Part shown: piece by piece, positions 1 through 8,783 of the stretch
Numbering within the stretch: position 1 is the first letter of the stretch
How the letters are laid out: each line of letters begins with the position of its first letter
From: RGIG9115 sp045649825
GTDB lineage: Bacteria > Bacillota > Clostridia > UBA1381
Length of the DNA: 43,985 bases
Assembly (NCBI GenBank): GCA_045649825.1
Contig: JAZRQO010000005.1
Span: 1-43,985, forward strand
Reading direction: 5' to 3'
Position numbers and translations under genes: made by a program
The notes under the pieces: generated by a model
The model's database searches: none
What the model was told of the DNA's origin: nothing
What the model saw: the letters and a program-made list of their open reading frames with translations, nothing else

Positions 1-134
1 GGGATGCTCCAAAATAGTGCAGAATGTGATAAACGAAGTTTTATGCGATTTTTTCGCATAAAACCCTGCCTGACGGCGTATATATATACGCCGAATGGTT
101 CGTTTAGTGCATTATGTGCATTTTGGTGCATCCC
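1..134. repeat. Large fold-back structured repeat, copy 1 (beside the secA 3' end)
   Basis: Bases 1-15 pair with 120-134 (14 of 15), and bases 17-37 pair with 99-119 when G-U pairs are allowed. This gives an outer stem of roughly 36 bp. Inside it sit two perfect hairpins: 39-48 with 54-63 (five-T loop), and the 20-base palindrome 74-93. The predicted fold is a three-way, cloverleaf-like junction. A related copy lies at 43816-43923 at about 75% identity with compensatory stem changes. The element starts 9 bases beyond the secA stop. It may continue left of base 1. No transposase is present, so it could be a MITE-like or REP-like element, or a structured RNA on either strand. Confidence 0.75.
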
Positions 135-142
135 CCCTAGAG

Positions 143-2860
143 TCAACGGCCGCAGCAGTGCTTATACTTCTTTCCGCTTCCGCAGGGACAGGGGTCGTTT
201 CTGCCAACATCCTTTTTTGCTCTTACGGGCTGCTTTTTAAGCGAGCCGTCACCGCCTGTATCGAGAGGCTTCGCAACCTGCTCTCTCTGAATTTTTATTT
301 TGGGAACGGCAGTTAAAATATATCTTACGGTGTCTCGCTTGATTGATTCAATCATACCGTCGTATAGCTCGCCGCCAACCATTCTGTATTCAACAACGGG
401 GTCGTGCTGACCGAAGGCGCGAAGTCCGATTTCCCGTTTTACGTGCTCCATTTCGTCCAGGTGGTCCATCCAAAGGTTATCAACAACACGAAGCATTATC
501 ATTCTTTCAAGCTCAGGCATATTTTCGCCGAAAATTTCCTGCTGCTGCTTCATTGTTTCCCGGGCGATAGACATAAGCTTTGCCTTTACGTCTTTACGGG
601 TAATGGTTTCCATTTCAGATTCTGAAATTGTGAACTTACCGTCGGCACGGAGTGTTCCGTTTGCAAACTCTGTAATTCCTCTGATGTTCCAGTCGTCGGG
701 GACTTCGGAAATTCCGATAAAGTCGTCAAGCGCTGTATCTATAACAGATTCCATCATTTCAAGAATTGTTCCGTGAATATCCTCACCGTCAAGCACCGTC
801 TGACGCTGCTTATAAATAATCTGACGCTGAACATTCATAACCTCGTCAAACTGAAGCACGTGCTTACGTGAATCGAAGTTACGGCTTTCAAGGTTTTTCT
901 GTGCATTTTCGATTGCACCTGTGAGCATTTTTGCTTCAATAGGCTCGTCCTCTTCAAGACCCATTCTGCTTATCATTGCCTTAACACGGTCGGAGCCGAA
1001 AATACGCATAAGGTCGTCTTCCAAAGAAAGGAAGAACTTAGATGCACCGGGGTCGCCCTGACGTCCTGCACGGCCTCGGAGCTGATTGTCGATACGGCGT
1101 GATTCGTGGCGTTCCGTTCCGATTATGAACAAGCCGCCTGCCGCTTTTACTTCTTCCTGTTCAGGCGATATCTGAGCCTTATACTTCTGATAGTATTCCT
1201 GATACTTTGCACGGGCGTCAAGGATTTCCTGATTATCTGTTTCACCGAAGCCTGTCGCCTCGCTTATAAGCTCATCTGTCATACCCTGCTTTGCAAGCTC
1301 GTGCTTTGCCATATATTCTGCATTACCGCCCAGCATTATGTCGGTGCCTCGACCTGCCATATTGGTTGCAATTGTTACTGCTCCCTTTTTACCTGCCTGA
1401 GCAACTATTTCCGCTTCCTTGGCATGGTATTTGGCATTCAGCACCTCGTGGGGGATGCCTTCTCTTTTAAGAAGCTTTGAAAGCTCCTCGGATTTTTCTA
1501 CGTTAACGGTACCCACAAGCACGGGCTGACCTTTTGCGTTACATTCCTTGATCTGATTTATAACTGCCTTGTACTTACCTCTTTCAGTTGTATACACACT
1601 GTCGTGATGGTCCTCTCTTGCAACAGGCCTGTTGGTGGGGACTTCAACGCAGTCAAGGAAATAAATCTGCTGGAATTCTTCTTCTTCGGTAAGGGCGGTA
1701 CCCGTCATTCCTGAAAGCTTTTTGTAAAGTCGGAAATAATTCTGGAAGGTGATTGTAGCCAGAGTTCTGCTTTCGTTTTCAACCTTAACTCCTTCTTTTG
1801 CCTCGATTGCCTGATGAAGACCGTCGGAGTAACGTCTGCCCGGCATAATTCTGCCTGTGAACTCATCTACTATCTGAACCTGACCGTCAACTACCACATA
1901 CTGCTTGTCGCGGTGCATACAACCGTTTGCCTGAAGTGCCTGATTTATATGGTGTTGAAGCTTCATATTATCGGGGTCTGAAAGGTTGTCCACCCCGAAA
2001 GCCATTTCCGCTTTCTTAACGCCCTTGGCGGTAAGAGTTGCAGTTCTTGCCTTTTCGTCTACGATATAGTCTGCGTCAATATCTTCGTCAAGCTCTTTGT
2101 CGTTCTGTTCGGTTACAACTATTCTCTTAAGACGTTTAACAAACTGATCCGCAACGGCATAAAGCTCGTTTGCACCCTGTCCCATACCTGAAATAATAAG
2201 AGGTGTTCTTGCTTCGTCTATGAGAATTGAGTCAACCTCGTCAACTACTGCATAGTTATGTCCACGCTGTACCATTTCTTCCTTGTGAACAACCATGTTG
2301 TCACGAAGGTAGTCAAATCCAAGCTCGTTATTAGTTCCGTAGGTAATGTCGCTTGCGTATGCGGCACGTCTTTCTTCGTTTGTAAGGTCGTGAATAATAA
2401 GTCCCACGGTAAGTCCAAGGTATCTGTAAACCTTACCCATCCACTCACTGTCACGCTTTGCAAGGTAATCGTTAACGGTGACAATATGTACACCCTTACC
2501 TGAAAGTGCATTGAGATATGCAGGGAGTGTGGAAACAAGGGTTTTACCCTCACCTGTTTTCATTTCGGCAATACGTCCCTGATGGAGAATGATACCGCCT
2601 ATAACCTGAACTCGGAAATGCTTCATTCCAAGAACTCGCCATGACGCCTCACGGACGGTAGCAAATGCTTCGGGGAGAAGATCGTCGAGGGTTTCACCCT
2701 TTGCAAGACGTTCCCTGAACTCTGCAGTTTTGCCTTTTAACTGCTCCTCGGTAAGAGCAGAATATTCATCTTCAAGAGCCATTACCTTATCGGCAATGGG
2801 ATATATTTTTTTAAGTTCTCTTTCGGAGTAGGTTCCGAAAATTTTATCGAACAAGCTCAT
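143..2860 (-). CDS. secA: Preprotein translocase subunit SecA
   Basis: SecA is the ATPase motor that pushes unfolded preproteins through the SecYEG channel at the cytoplasmic membrane. The 905-residue protein is full length. It shows the Walker A segment MKTGEGKT (100-107), the DEAD-like DEVDSILIDEARTP stretch, the helicase-2 GRGTDI motif, and a C-terminal zinc-binding SEC-C tail with Cys891, Cys893, Cys902 and Cys903 that normally contacts SecB or ribosomes. The start is backed by an AGAGGAG ribosome site. A candidate -10 (TACAAT on the minus strand, 2903-2908) lies in the 147-base spacer upstream, but no good -35 is visible. Sec-dependent products in this window include the SLH, DHHW, TolC-like and lipoprotein gene products. 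Confidence 0.98.
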   Translation of the reverse strand: MSLFDKIFGTYSERELKKIYPIADKVMALEDEYSALTEEQLKGKTAEFRERLAKGETLDDLLPEAFATVREASWRVLGMKHFRVQVIGGIILHQGRIAEMKTGEGKTLVSTLPAYLNALSGKGVHIVTVNDYLAKRDSEWMGKVYRYLGLTVGLIIHDLTNEERRAAYASDITYGTNNELGFDYLRDNMVVHKEEMVQRGHNYAVVDEVDSILIDEARTPLIISGMGQGANELYAVADQFVKRLKRIVVTEQNDKELDEDIDADYIVDEKARTATLTAKGVKKAEMAFGVDNLSDPDNMKLQHHINQALQANGCMHRDKQYVVVDGQVQIVDEFTGRIMPGRRYSDGLHQAIEAKEGVKVENESRTLATITFQNYFRLYKKLSGMTGTALTEEEEFQQIYFLDCVEVPTNRPVAREDHHDSVYTTERGKYKAVINQIKECNAKGQPVLVGTVNVEKSEELSKLLKREGIPHEVLNAKYHAKEAEIVAQAGKKGAVTIATNMAGRGTDIMLGGNAEYMAKHELAKQGMTDELISEATGFGETDNQEILDARAKYQEYYQKYKAQISPEQEEVKAAGGLFIIGTERHESRRIDNQLRGRAGRQGDPGASKFFLSLEDDLMRIFGSDRVKAMISRMGLEEDEPIEAKMLTGAIENAQKNLESRNFDSRKHVLQFDEVMNVQRQIIYKQRQTVLDGEDIHGTILEMMESVIDTALDDFIGISEVPDDWNIRGITEFANGTLRADGKFTISESEMETITRKDVKAKLMSIARETMKQQQEIFGENMPELERMIMLRVVDNLWMDHLDEMEHVKREIGLRAFGQHDPVVEYRMVGGELYDGMIESIKRDTVRYILTAVPKIKIQREQVAKPLDTGGDGSLKKQPVRAKKDVGRNDPCPCGSGKKYKHCCGR

Positions 2861-3007
2861 TTTACAAATTCTCCTCTTTGAAAAATAAATCCATACCTAT
2901 TTATTGTACCACATATTTACTGATTTTACCACTGTTTTTTCAAAATTTACTTTTAGTTCATAAAAATGTACCAAATCGCTGCTTCATTTTAGTTTAAAAT
3001 GCCGCTT

Positions 3008-4333
3008 TTAGCGAAAAAACAAAGGAAATTTCTCTGCTTCTTCTCTGTAAAAAACTGCGTGACATCTGAAAGCTACTGGGATGAAGGGGAGATTTTCAAA
3101 AAATATGTTATTGAACTCCGTAACAGATGAAGCAGACAGTAGCAAATCAGTGTTATAATTAAAGGCATTTTCCGCGGAGAGCATACTCCACATACCACCG
3201 CCTGAATTATCCGTTCCAACAGTTATGTCATATGCGCCGTTTACACTCCATTCCTCAATGGCACAAAAAACTCCAAGCCCACCATATACAGCAGAAACTT
3301 TTTCTGCAAGCTCACGGTGTCCGTCACCGTTCATAACGCCTATACGCAGAGTAACCGCTTTGCCTTCATCTGAAATATATCCGCATGATGTAAGGGCAGA
3401 GCGTGCGAGAGTAATATTTGGAATACGCCTGTAAGAAAAGCTTTCGCCACTGAGATAGGGAACAACGGAAGGTCGGGCTTTGCTGCCCCATATATCCTCC
3501 GCAATATCAGCCGTATTGAGTGCATAAAACAGAGCCTTTCTGAACTCCACGGGGACGCTTGTGCAATTAAGGCCTATATAAGTAATATGATTAGTAGGAT
3601 ATTTAATCTCAATACTGTCTGCCAGGGGTATATATCTCGCAAGGTCGCTCTCTTCCACAAATATAACATCTGTTATTCCGCACTTGAAAAGCTCATCCTC
3701 ACGTTCTTTGTCCCGCACCCTTATCATACGAAGGGGGAGTATGTCATTGTTTTCTGCACCTTCAAACAGGTAAGTATCAAACCCGAGCTTTCCACGGTAC
3801 TTATACGCCCCTGTTCCATTGGGTACTTTCATACTAAGGGGTGAATTATTTTTAATTATGGGGAACGTAAAAAGCCTTTCCGCGTCCCACACGGGGGATT
3901 TAAGATAAACCGTTACACAGTTTTTGCTCTTAACTTTTACTCCATCTATAATCCCCTTGGGATAAACCGACATTCCCCCTGCCATAAGGGAGATGGTGTA
4001 AACAACATCTTCGGGAACAAAGTCGCTCCCGTCGTGCCATTTTACGCCTTCCTTTAAATAAATATCCGCTTCAGTTCCCCGACTTACGATTTTTTCTGCA
4101 AGTACAGGAACGCATATACCGTCTTCTTCTATTTGAAACAGTGGCTCATACACCAATCCAAGACAAAACCCCATTGAGCGATTCTCCGCCGAATGGGGTT
4201 GGAATTCGGGCTTTCCGCTGAATGAAACGGTTATATGCTCCGCCTTTGGCGGAAAAACCGTTACGTCGGCAGTTTTTTTACCGCACCCCGTCAGAATTAC
4301 TATGAATATAAAAGAGAATATAATTTTTTTCAA
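3008..4333 (-). CDS. Family 5 (peptide/nickel type) substrate-binding lipoprotein
   Basis: A 441-residue protein resembling ABC-transporter solute-binding family 5 (OppA/DppA-like), which capture peptides or metal chelates outside the membrane. The N-terminus is a lipoprotein signal ending in LTGC with Cys17 as the lipidated residue. The family pattern LVYEPLFQI...LAEKIV, then a WHDGSDFVPEDVVYTI segment, is clear. It is shorter than typical OppA (about 540). The start is a TTG directly after the uvrC stop, with the ribosome site AAAGGCGG inside the end of uvrC, so it is translationally coupled to uvrC. No permease or ATPase genes are adjacent. Substrate is unknown, and it may be an orphan binding protein sharing a transporter encoded elsewhere. 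Confidence 0.85.
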   Translation of the reverse strand: MKKIIFSFIFIVILTGCGKKTADVTVFPPKAEHITVSFSGKPEFQPHSAENRSMGFCLGLVYEPLFQIEEDGICVPVLAEKIVSRGTEADIYLKEGVKWHDGSDFVPEDVVYTISLMAGGMSVYPKGIIDGVKVKSKNCVTVYLKSPVWDAERLFTFPIIKNNSPLSMKVPNGTGAYKYRGKLGFDTYLFEGAENNDILPLRMIRVRDKEREDELFKCGITDVIFVEESDLARYIPLADSIEIKYPTNHITYIGLNCTSVPVEFRKALFYALNTADIAEDIWGSKARPSVVPYLSGESFSYRRIPNITLARSALTSCGYISDEGKAVTLRIGVMNGDGHRELAEKVSAVYGGLGVFCAIEEWSVNGAYDITVGTDNSGGGMWSMLSAENAFNYNTDLLLSASSVTEFNNIFFENLPFIPVAFRCHAVFYREEAEKFPLFFR

Positions 4334-6193
4334 TCAGATTCCGCCTTTGAAAAATTCAAATATATTTTCTGCTGTGCGTTTATCAACTACCGAGGTCAGC
4401 TCTTCAAAGCTCGCCTCTTTAATTTTTCCTATGCTTCCGAAATGGTTTATAAGTGCATTTCTCCGTGCTGTACCCACTCCCGGGATGGAGTCAAGGTCTG
4501 AGCGGAAGCTCTTTTTTGTGTGGAGCTTTCTGAAATATGAAACAGCTCCCCTGTGTACCTCGTCCTGTACAAGGGTAAGGAAATTAAATACCACACCCGT
4601 AGGCTGGAGATTTATTTCACCATCATCTCCCACAACGCCTCTTGTTCTGTGACGGTCGTCCTTCACAAGTCCGAAAACGGGGATTTCCGTGTCCATACTC
4701 TCAAGGGTTTCTTTTATAACCCTTACGTGCCCCTTTCCGCCGTCTGCAAAAATAACATCGGGCAATGGTAAGAACTTTGCCTCACTTAATGTAATCTCCC
4801 CTGCTTCAATTTTTTCTTCTTCCTCAATTGCACGACGTATTCTTCTGTAAATAACCTCTGAGGTTGAGGCATAGTCGTCTGCTCCCTCAACGGTTTTTAT
4901 TCTGAAGTTTCTGTATGCGGAGGGTGATTTTTTCCCGTTTTCAAAAACCACCATAAATCCCACACTGTCTGCTCCCGATATATTTGAAATATCAAAGCAC
5001 TCTATACGCTTCGGCACTTCAGGAAGATTAAGGGTTTTCTGAAGCTCCTCCATAACACGGTTTTTGTTTTCACGTATTTTACGTACTTTGAAATTATCAA
5101 TCTCTATCTCTGCATTTTTCTTTACAAGCTCAATAAGACGTACCTTTTCACCTCTTACGGGGACGGTGATTTTAAATCTGCCCCCTCTTCTCTCCCGTAG
5201 CATTGTTTCCAGTATATTCTTGTCGGTTATATCGTATTGGAGTATAAGCTCAGGGGGGATGCCCGTTCGGTCGCCGTAGAACTGCTTTACAAAGTCTTCA
5301 AGGATTTCCTGTGGCGAAAATCCGTCTGCATTGTCTATTTTATATGCTTCTCTGCCAATTACCTTACCGCTTCGTATGAAAAATACTTCCACAAAGGCTA
5401 TATCGCCCTCGGCGGCAACGGCAGCAATGTCCCTGTCCTCGCCCTTATCCGCATCGAAAATTTTTTGTTTTTCGTCAATGCGGTCTATGGATTTTATTCT
5501 GTCACGGTAAATTGCCGCTTTTTCAAATTCCATATTGCGGGAAGCTTCTCTCATACGGTCTTCAAGGCTTTCGCGAAGCTCCTTATGGTTTCCGTCAAGA
5601 AATTTACAGATTTCTTCAAAAACCGCCTTATATTCCTTTTGGGTTACAGTTCCTCTGCAGGGGGCAAAGCAATTTTTGATGTGGTAGTTAAGGCAAGGTC
5701 TGCCTTTTCCTATATCCTTGGGAAAGGATTTTCCGCAGGTGGGGGGATTAAAAATCTTTTGGATTATTTCAAGGGTGTTGTTTATTGTGTTCACACCAAG
5801 ATAGGGGCCGAAATACCTTGCCCCGTCGTTATTTGTTTTTCGTACAACGGCTATACGGGGCCACTCCTCCTGCATTGTTATCATGAGGAAAGGATAGTGC
5901 TTATCGTCTTTGAGAAGTATATTATATTTGGGGCGGTGCTTTTTTATTAGATTGCACTCCAGAACAAGTGCTTCTGTTTCCGTGTCGGTTACTATATATT
6001 CAAAGTAAGAAACATTGGAAACCATTGCCCTTACCTTAGGAGTATGCCCCGATTGTGCTCTGAAATACTGAGAAACGCGGTTTTTTAGATTTTTAGCTTT
6101 ACCCACGTAAATAACAGTCCCCTCTTTTGAGTGCATAAGATACACGCCGGGGGCTGTGGGCAGGTTTTTAAGCTCTTCTTTTATGTTAAACAA
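4334..6193 (-). CDS. uvrC: UvrABC excinuclease subunit C
   Basis: UvrC makes both incisions around bulky DNA lesions in nucleotide excision repair. The 619-residue protein has the GIY-YIG nuclease at the N-terminus (PGVYLM ... VIYVGKAKNLKNR, about 15-40), a UVR helical motif near 205-245 (MEFEKAAIYRDRI), the RNase H-like second nuclease (FDISNISG ... FADGGKGH ... LVKDDRHRTRG), and a C-terminal helix-hairpin-helix pair (SIPGVGTARRNALINHFGS). Length is normal. It lies 11 bases downstream of yifB and appears to belong to the XRE-comEC-holA-yifB-uvrC-lipoprotein transcript. The start has no competing candidates nearby. Confidence 0.98.
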   Translation of the reverse strand: MFNIKEELKNLPTAPGVYLMHSKEGTVIYVGKAKNLKNRVSQYFRAQSGHTPKVRAMVSNVSYFEYIVTDTETEALVLECNLIKKHRPKYNILLKDDKHYPFLMITMQEEWPRIAVVRKTNNDGARYFGPYLGVNTINNTLEIIQKIFNPPTCGKSFPKDIGKGRPCLNYHIKNCFAPCRGTVTQKEYKAVFEEICKFLDGNHKELRESLEDRMREASRNMEFEKAAIYRDRIKSIDRIDEKQKIFDADKGEDRDIAAVAAEGDIAFVEVFFIRSGKVIGREAYKIDNADGFSPQEILEDFVKQFYGDRTGIPPELILQYDITDKNILETMLRERRGGRFKITVPVRGEKVRLIELVKKNAEIEIDNFKVRKIRENKNRVMEELQKTLNLPEVPKRIECFDISNISGADSVGFMVVFENGKKSPSAYRNFRIKTVEGADDYASTSEVIYRRIRRAIEEEEKIEAGEITLSEAKFLPLPDVIFADGGKGHVRVIKETLESMDTEIPVFGLVKDDRHRTRGVVGDDGEINLQPTGVVFNFLTLVQDEVHRGAVSYFRKLHTKKSFRSDLDSIPGVGTARRNALINHFGSIGKIKEASFEELTSVVDKRTAENIFEFFKGGI

Positions 6194-6204
6194 CCGCTTT
6201 CACC

Positions 6205-7740
6205 TCATCCGAAATATTTTCTGTCAAGACTTCTGTATTGAATAGCCTCTGCAATATGCTCCTTTTTTATTTCTTCCGAACATTCAAGATCGGCAATGGT
6301 ACGCGCTACCTTAAGTATTCTCGAGTGGGCACGGGCGGTAAAGCCCAGATTGTCAAATGCCGCCTTCATAACCAAATCCGCATCGGGAGTAAGCTTACAA
6401 AATTCCTGTATCATACCCGCCGTAAGCTGTGAGTTTGAGAAAATTCCTTTATAATCTTTATACCTTGCTATCTGAAGCCTTCTTGTTCTGTCGACACGTT
6501 TTTTAATCTCACTGCTTTTATCACCGCAGCGGTCTGAGCTTAAATGCTCATAGTCAACAGGTGCAACCTCAACCTGAATATCAATTCTGTCGAGTAAGGG
6601 TCCCGATATTTTGTTCCTGTAGTTATGCACCTGAGCAGGTGTACAGGTACAGGGACGGTTAGGGTCACCGAAATATCCGCACTTGCAAGGGTTCATAGAT
6701 GCTACAAGCATGATATTACAGGGGTATGTATGAGTTGCATTTACTCTTGAAATAGTAACCACCCTGTCTTCAAGAGGTTGCCTGAGAATTTCAAGAACAT
6801 CCCTTTTAAATTCGGGAAGCTCGTCTAAAAAGAGTATTCCGTTGTGGGAAAGTGAAAGCTCTCCCGGGCGTGGGATTGTTCCGCCGCCTGAAAGCCCCAT
6901 TGCGGAAATGGTGTGATGGGGGCTTCTGAAAGGTCTTGTTTTAAGAAGAGGCGTTCCCGAGGGGAGAAGTCCTGCAATTGAATGGACCTTTGTAACCTCC
7001 AGGGCTTCGTCAAATGTCATATCGGGAAGAATACCCGTCATACGCTGGGCAAGCATTGTTTTACCCGTTCCGGGGCTTCCTATAAGCAAAATATTGTGGT
7101 TGCCTGCTGCCGCGATTTCAAGCGCTCTTTTAACATTTTCCTGGCCCTTTACATCGGCAAAATCCAGGATAGTGTCGGCTTCTGTCTGAAAGTATCCATC
7201 TATATCTATACTGTGAGTATCCAAAAACTCTTCTCCGCTGAAATGGTTTAAAAGTGCTTTAAGGCTTTCGGTTGGGTAGACCTCAATCCCATCAACCACT
7301 GCCGCCTCATCTGCATTTCCCACGGGGACATATGCTTTTTTGTACCCTGCCTTGTATGCGGAAATTACCATAGGCAAAACCCCGGGAACTGCCATTATTT
7401 TGCCGTCCAGTGAAAGCTCGCCAATAAAAACCGCGTCCTCGTTTCCCGTAAGGTCAATCTGTTCCGTTGCCGCAAGGATTGCAACGCTTATGGGGAAGTC
7501 GTAGCCTGCACCCTCTTTTTTCGTTGCCGCAGGGGCAAGATTGATTGTAACGTGCTTTGAGGGAAACTTGCAGCCTGAGTTCTTTATAGCGGTTTTAGCT
7601 CTTTCTTTTGCCTCTTTAACCGCAGTATCGGGAAGCCCGATTACTTCCATACCCGGCATCCCATTTGATATATCTGCCTGAACGTTAACAATAAACCCGT
7701 CAATGCCCATCAGACCTACTGTTTTAACCTCTGCAAGCAT
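6205..7740 (-). CDS. YifB/ComM family AAA+ ATPase (Mg-chelatase-like)
   Basis: A 511-residue member of the YifB family. In naturally transformable Gram-negatives the homologue ComM is a hexameric helicase that promotes branch migration during integration of incoming DNA. An N-terminal S5/Lon-like domain (MLAEVKTVGLMG, about 1-170) precedes the AAA+ core with Walker A GSPGTGKT, Walker B GILFLDELPEF and the arginine-rich DRIDIQVEV segment. A Cys cluster (NPCKCGYFGDPNRPCTCTP) is the family-typical insertion. Its ATG overlaps the holA stop by one base (TAATG). Co-transcription with comEC makes a role in DNA uptake and recombination plausible, but that is inference. Confidence 0.95.
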   Translation of the reverse strand: MLAEVKTVGLMGIDGFIVNVQADISNGMPGMEVIGLPDTAVKEAKERAKTAIKNSGCKFPSKHVTINLAPAATKKEGAGYDFPISVAILAATEQIDLTGNEDAVFIGELSLDGKIMAVPGVLPMVISAYKAGYKKAYVPVGNADEAAVVDGIEVYPTESLKALLNHFSGEEFLDTHSIDIDGYFQTEADTILDFADVKGQENVKRALEIAAAGNHNILLIGSPGTGKTMLAQRMTGILPDMTFDEALEVTKVHSIAGLLPSGTPLLKTRPFRSPHHTISAMGLSGGGTIPRPGELSLSHNGILFLDELPEFKRDVLEILRQPLEDRVVTISRVNATHTYPCNIMLVASMNPCKCGYFGDPNRPCTCTPAQVHNYRNKISGPLLDRIDIQVEVAPVDYEHLSSDRCGDKSSEIKKRVDRTRRLQIARYKDYKGIFSNSQLTAGMIQEFCKLTPDADLVMKAAFDNLGFTARAHSRILKVARTIADLECSEEIKKEHIAEAIQYRSLDRKYFG

Positions 7741-8783
7741 TATCCTTCAGCTCCTTTTTTCTCCGTTCCGAACAGGGCAATTTTCTCAACCGCCTGCCAC
7801 TGACTTATATTCCCCCGTTTGATGTTAAGGTCAAGCTCGACGCAAAGCATAAGTATTGCGCATAGCTTATCACGTGAAAACTTCTTTGCACCGTCTACGT
7901 ATTTCTTTACGGAAAAACGGGGAACTGACAGTGCCGCCGCATAAGCCTCATAAGGCTCACTGCGCTCTGCAAGTATCTGAGCTTTCAGCATTTTGCTGAA
8001 GGTTGAAAAAAGCATATATAAAATTCCGTATGGGGATTCCTTCGCAGTTTTCAGGTCTTCAAGAAGCTGAAGCACCCGTCCGCCGTCTTTCTCCATCATA
8101 CAGTCGCAAAAATCAAAAACCTTTGCTTCAAGGGAGCGAGAGGTAAGTTTATTTATTGTGGGTGCGGTGATTTCTTCTTCCGTATACCCTGCGAGCTTCA
8201 AAAGCTCGTTTTTAAGAGTTTGCAGCCCACGGTCGGTAAGGCTTATGAGAAGTGCGGCATTTTCTCTTGTAATTTTGCGATCTAAATATTTTGCTTCTCT
8301 CATCACCCAGGTTATAAGGTCTGTATCGTCCAGGTGGGTAAACTCACCCGTCCATCCCGCCTTTTGTGCCGCTTTATATACTGCACTTCGCTTATCTACG
8401 TCGCTCTCTCTGAAAATCAACACCGTATCGTCGGTAAGATTATTTATTTTTTCGGTGTAAAATTCACGAAGCTCTGCTGATGCCTTGCCTCTGAATGCCC
8501 CCGAATCCTTTATAATAACGAGCTTTCTGTCCGTCATCATTGGAAATGCTTCGATTGATTCGCCGATTTCACGAAGGGAGCTTTCACCGCCGTCCAGGGC
8601 AATTCGGTTAAATTCAGGAAAATCCATATCGGGAACAAGCTCCGTTATTCTGCTGATATTTAAATCTATTAAATATGTTTCTTCGCCAAAGAACAAATAT
8701 AACTTTTGAAGCTTATTTTCGCTGAGCTGCTTTTTAAGCTCCGCCATTTGTTCCTTTGATTCCGCCTTTTTAGAAAACGCCAT
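7740..8783 (-). CDS. holA: DNA polymerase III subunit delta
   Basis: The delta subunit opens the sliding clamp as part of the clamp loader and so acts on DnaN, encoded at 39.6 kb. The 347-residue protein has the family's N-terminal FFGEETYLID segment, a degenerate AAA+ fold without a Walker A motif, the ITRENAALLISLTDRGLQTLKNEL region and the C-terminal collar domain (LYMLFSTFSKMLKAQ ... LLMLCVELDLNIKRG). Adjacency to comEC is the common Bacillota arrangement. The reading frame overlaps the end of comEC by 14 bases, and the gene runs into yifB with a one-base overlap, indicating coupled translation. Confidence 0.95.
   Translation of the reverse strand: MAFSKKAESKEQMAELKKQLSENKLQKLYLFFGEETYLIDLNISRITELVPDMDFPEFNRIALDGGESSLREIGESIEAFPMMTDRKLVIIKDSGAFRGKASAELREFYTEKINNLTDDTVLIFRESDVDKRSAVYKAAQKAGWTGEFTHLDDTDLITWVMREAKYLDRKITRENAALLISLTDRGLQTLKNELLKLAGYTEEEITAPTINKLTSRSLEAKVFDFCDCMMEKDGGRVLQLLEDLKTAKESPYGILYMLFSTFSKMLKAQILAERSEPYEAYAAALSVPRFSVKKYVDGAKKFSRDKLCAILMLCVELDLNIKRGNISQWQAVEKIALFGTEKKGAEG

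Noticed and set aside
5237..5950. 237-codon plus-strand open frame opposite uvrC
   Set aside because: It lies wholly antisense to well-conserved uvrC, has no ribosome site and shows no recognisable domain; it is a shadow frame.
7866..7881. parS-like CACGTG sequence in holA, and a similar one near 10523 in comEC
   Set aside because: Only about 11 of 16 consensus bases match at each, within coding DNA; the three intergenic sites match 15-16.
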